Assembly: GCF_001651865.1 (NCBI RefSeq)
Contig: NZ_LPUX01000064.1
Location: 248,001 to 312,000, forward strand
Source: Sinorhizobium glycinis
GTDB lineage: Bacteria > Pseudomonadota > Alphaproteobacteria > Rhizobiales > Rhizobiaceae
Length of the DNA stretch: 64,000 nucleotides
Reading direction: 5' to 3'
The notes under the pieces are model-generated. The model ran no database searches. It was not told where the DNA came from and saw only the letters and a list, made by a program, of their open reading frames with translations. Both the position numbers and the translations under genes were made by a program. Positions 63,596-64,000 of this stretch are shown one piece after another. Position 1 is the first letter of the stretch. The number at the start of each line of letters is the position of its first letter.

Positions 63596-64000
63596 ATGTC
63601 AACGCACTCTATCGACCATCCGCTGCAACCGGGCGACCAGGCCCCGAACATTGTGTTTGAGGCCATCTCCCGCGACGGAAAGATCGCACTTGATGATTTT
63701 CGCGGCCGCAGCCCGTTGTTGATCGGCTTGTTTCGGGGTCTGCTTTGTCCATTCTGTCGCCGCCACATCGCGGCGATGGCGCAGCTCAATCCGGCTCTGC
63801 GCGAGAAAGGCGTGAGCTCCCTGGCCGTGGTAAACACACCGGCCGAACGAGCCCGCCTCTATTTCCGTCACCATCCCATATCCGGACTTCATGCTGCATC
63901 CGACCCGGAGCGGACTTCGCACCGCGCCTTCGGCCTGCCCCTCGTCGAACTCACGGAGGACGAGACCGACTGGCCACGCAAGGTCGGAATGGACGCAGTC
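63596..64000 (+). CDS. Peroxiredoxin/thioredoxin-like protein, 5' part (runs off window)
   Basis: 135 residues are visible and the frame is still open at the window end. PLQPGDQAPNIVFEAIS starts a redoxin fold. GLFRGLLCPFCRRHIAAMAQLNPALREKG holds a CPFC redox centre at the peroxidatic position, and SSLAVVNTPAERARLYFRHHP continues the fold. This is the AhpC/TSA or redoxin family; a peroxidase or disulfide reductase role is likely. The ATG at 63596 has GAGGAGG upstream. Confidence 0.82.
   Translation, partial: MSTHSIDHPLQPGDQAPNIVFEAISRDGKIALDDFRGRSPLLIGLFRGLLCPFCRRHIAAMAQLNPALREKGVSSLAVVNTPAERARLYFRHHPISGLHAASDPERTSHRAFGLPLVELTEDETDWPRKVGMDAV

Overview
The window is high-GC alphaproteobacterial DNA, most likely Sinorhizobium/Ensifer or a close relative. 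Three things point there: a RIME-type inverted mosaic element (30499-30697), Sinorhizobium-style GCGCGTC/CGCTGTAG intergenic palindromes (about 13718-13985, 16252-16292, 16808-16843, 63550-63578), and a bgsBA/bgr gene set that I recall only from Sinorhizobium meliloti. I cannot tell whether it is chromosome or megaplasmid. No tRNA, rRNA, insertion sequence or CRISPR array was seen.

Layout. 1-1908: the 3' end of a hybrid CheA kinase and a CheB whose receiver domain has lost its phosphorylation residues. 1965-11514: a compact Tad/Flp pilus locus (tadC, tadB, cpaF, pilin, a stand-alone CpaC-N-domain protein, tadE, a cpaE-tadE fusion, cpaB, cpaA, tadG) with no secretin gene; its two divergent promoter regions share an 18-base motif. 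11480-16230: a three-gene membrane/stress operon and a glycogen-debranching-like gene, each preceded by a GGAAC-N17-GTT (RpoE2/EcfG type) element. 16312-18828: rpsU, cspA and an FAD protein.

19065-31779: a pectin/rhamnogalacturonan utilisation locus. kduD, kduI and a binding protein are transcribed one way. An uncharacterised 840-residue enzyme, GH105, GH28, an ABC ATPase and two permeases are transcribed the other way. Two identical ATGAAAACATTTTCAT sites flank the divergent promoters, and a LacI-family regulator closes the locus. The picture is import of unsaturated oligogalacturonides, trimming inside the cell and isomerisation/reduction by KduI and KduD.

32271-42687: bgsBA (mixed-linkage beta-glucan synthase and its membrane-fusion partner) divergent from a six-gene operon: a GGDEF-EAL protein, a divergent ATPase-like protein, a STAS-methyltransferase fusion, a sensor PP2C phosphatase, an anti-sigma-type kinase and a STAS protein. 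This reads as a partner switch that sets c-di-GMP for glucan synthesis.

42726-45895: an AraC regulator, a gene-poor 640-base stretch, arsC and an exported intradiol dioxygenase. 46146-59543: a TetR-controlled sugar locus of two divergent operons, with a binding protein, two permeases, an ATPase, four Gfo/Idh/MocA oxidoreductases, a TIM-barrel isomerase, an enolase-superfamily protein and a DUF993 protein. Matching operators sit just after the -10 of each operon. 59593-64000: an MFS transporter, an adenylate cyclase with TPR repeats, a frameshifted exported cupin and the 5' part of a peroxiredoxin-like gene.

The best candidates for undescribed biology are the STAS-methyltransferase and ATPase-like pair in the bgr operon, the CpaE-TadE fusion in a secretin-less pilus locus, the 840-residue protein of the pectin locus and the TetR sugar pathway.
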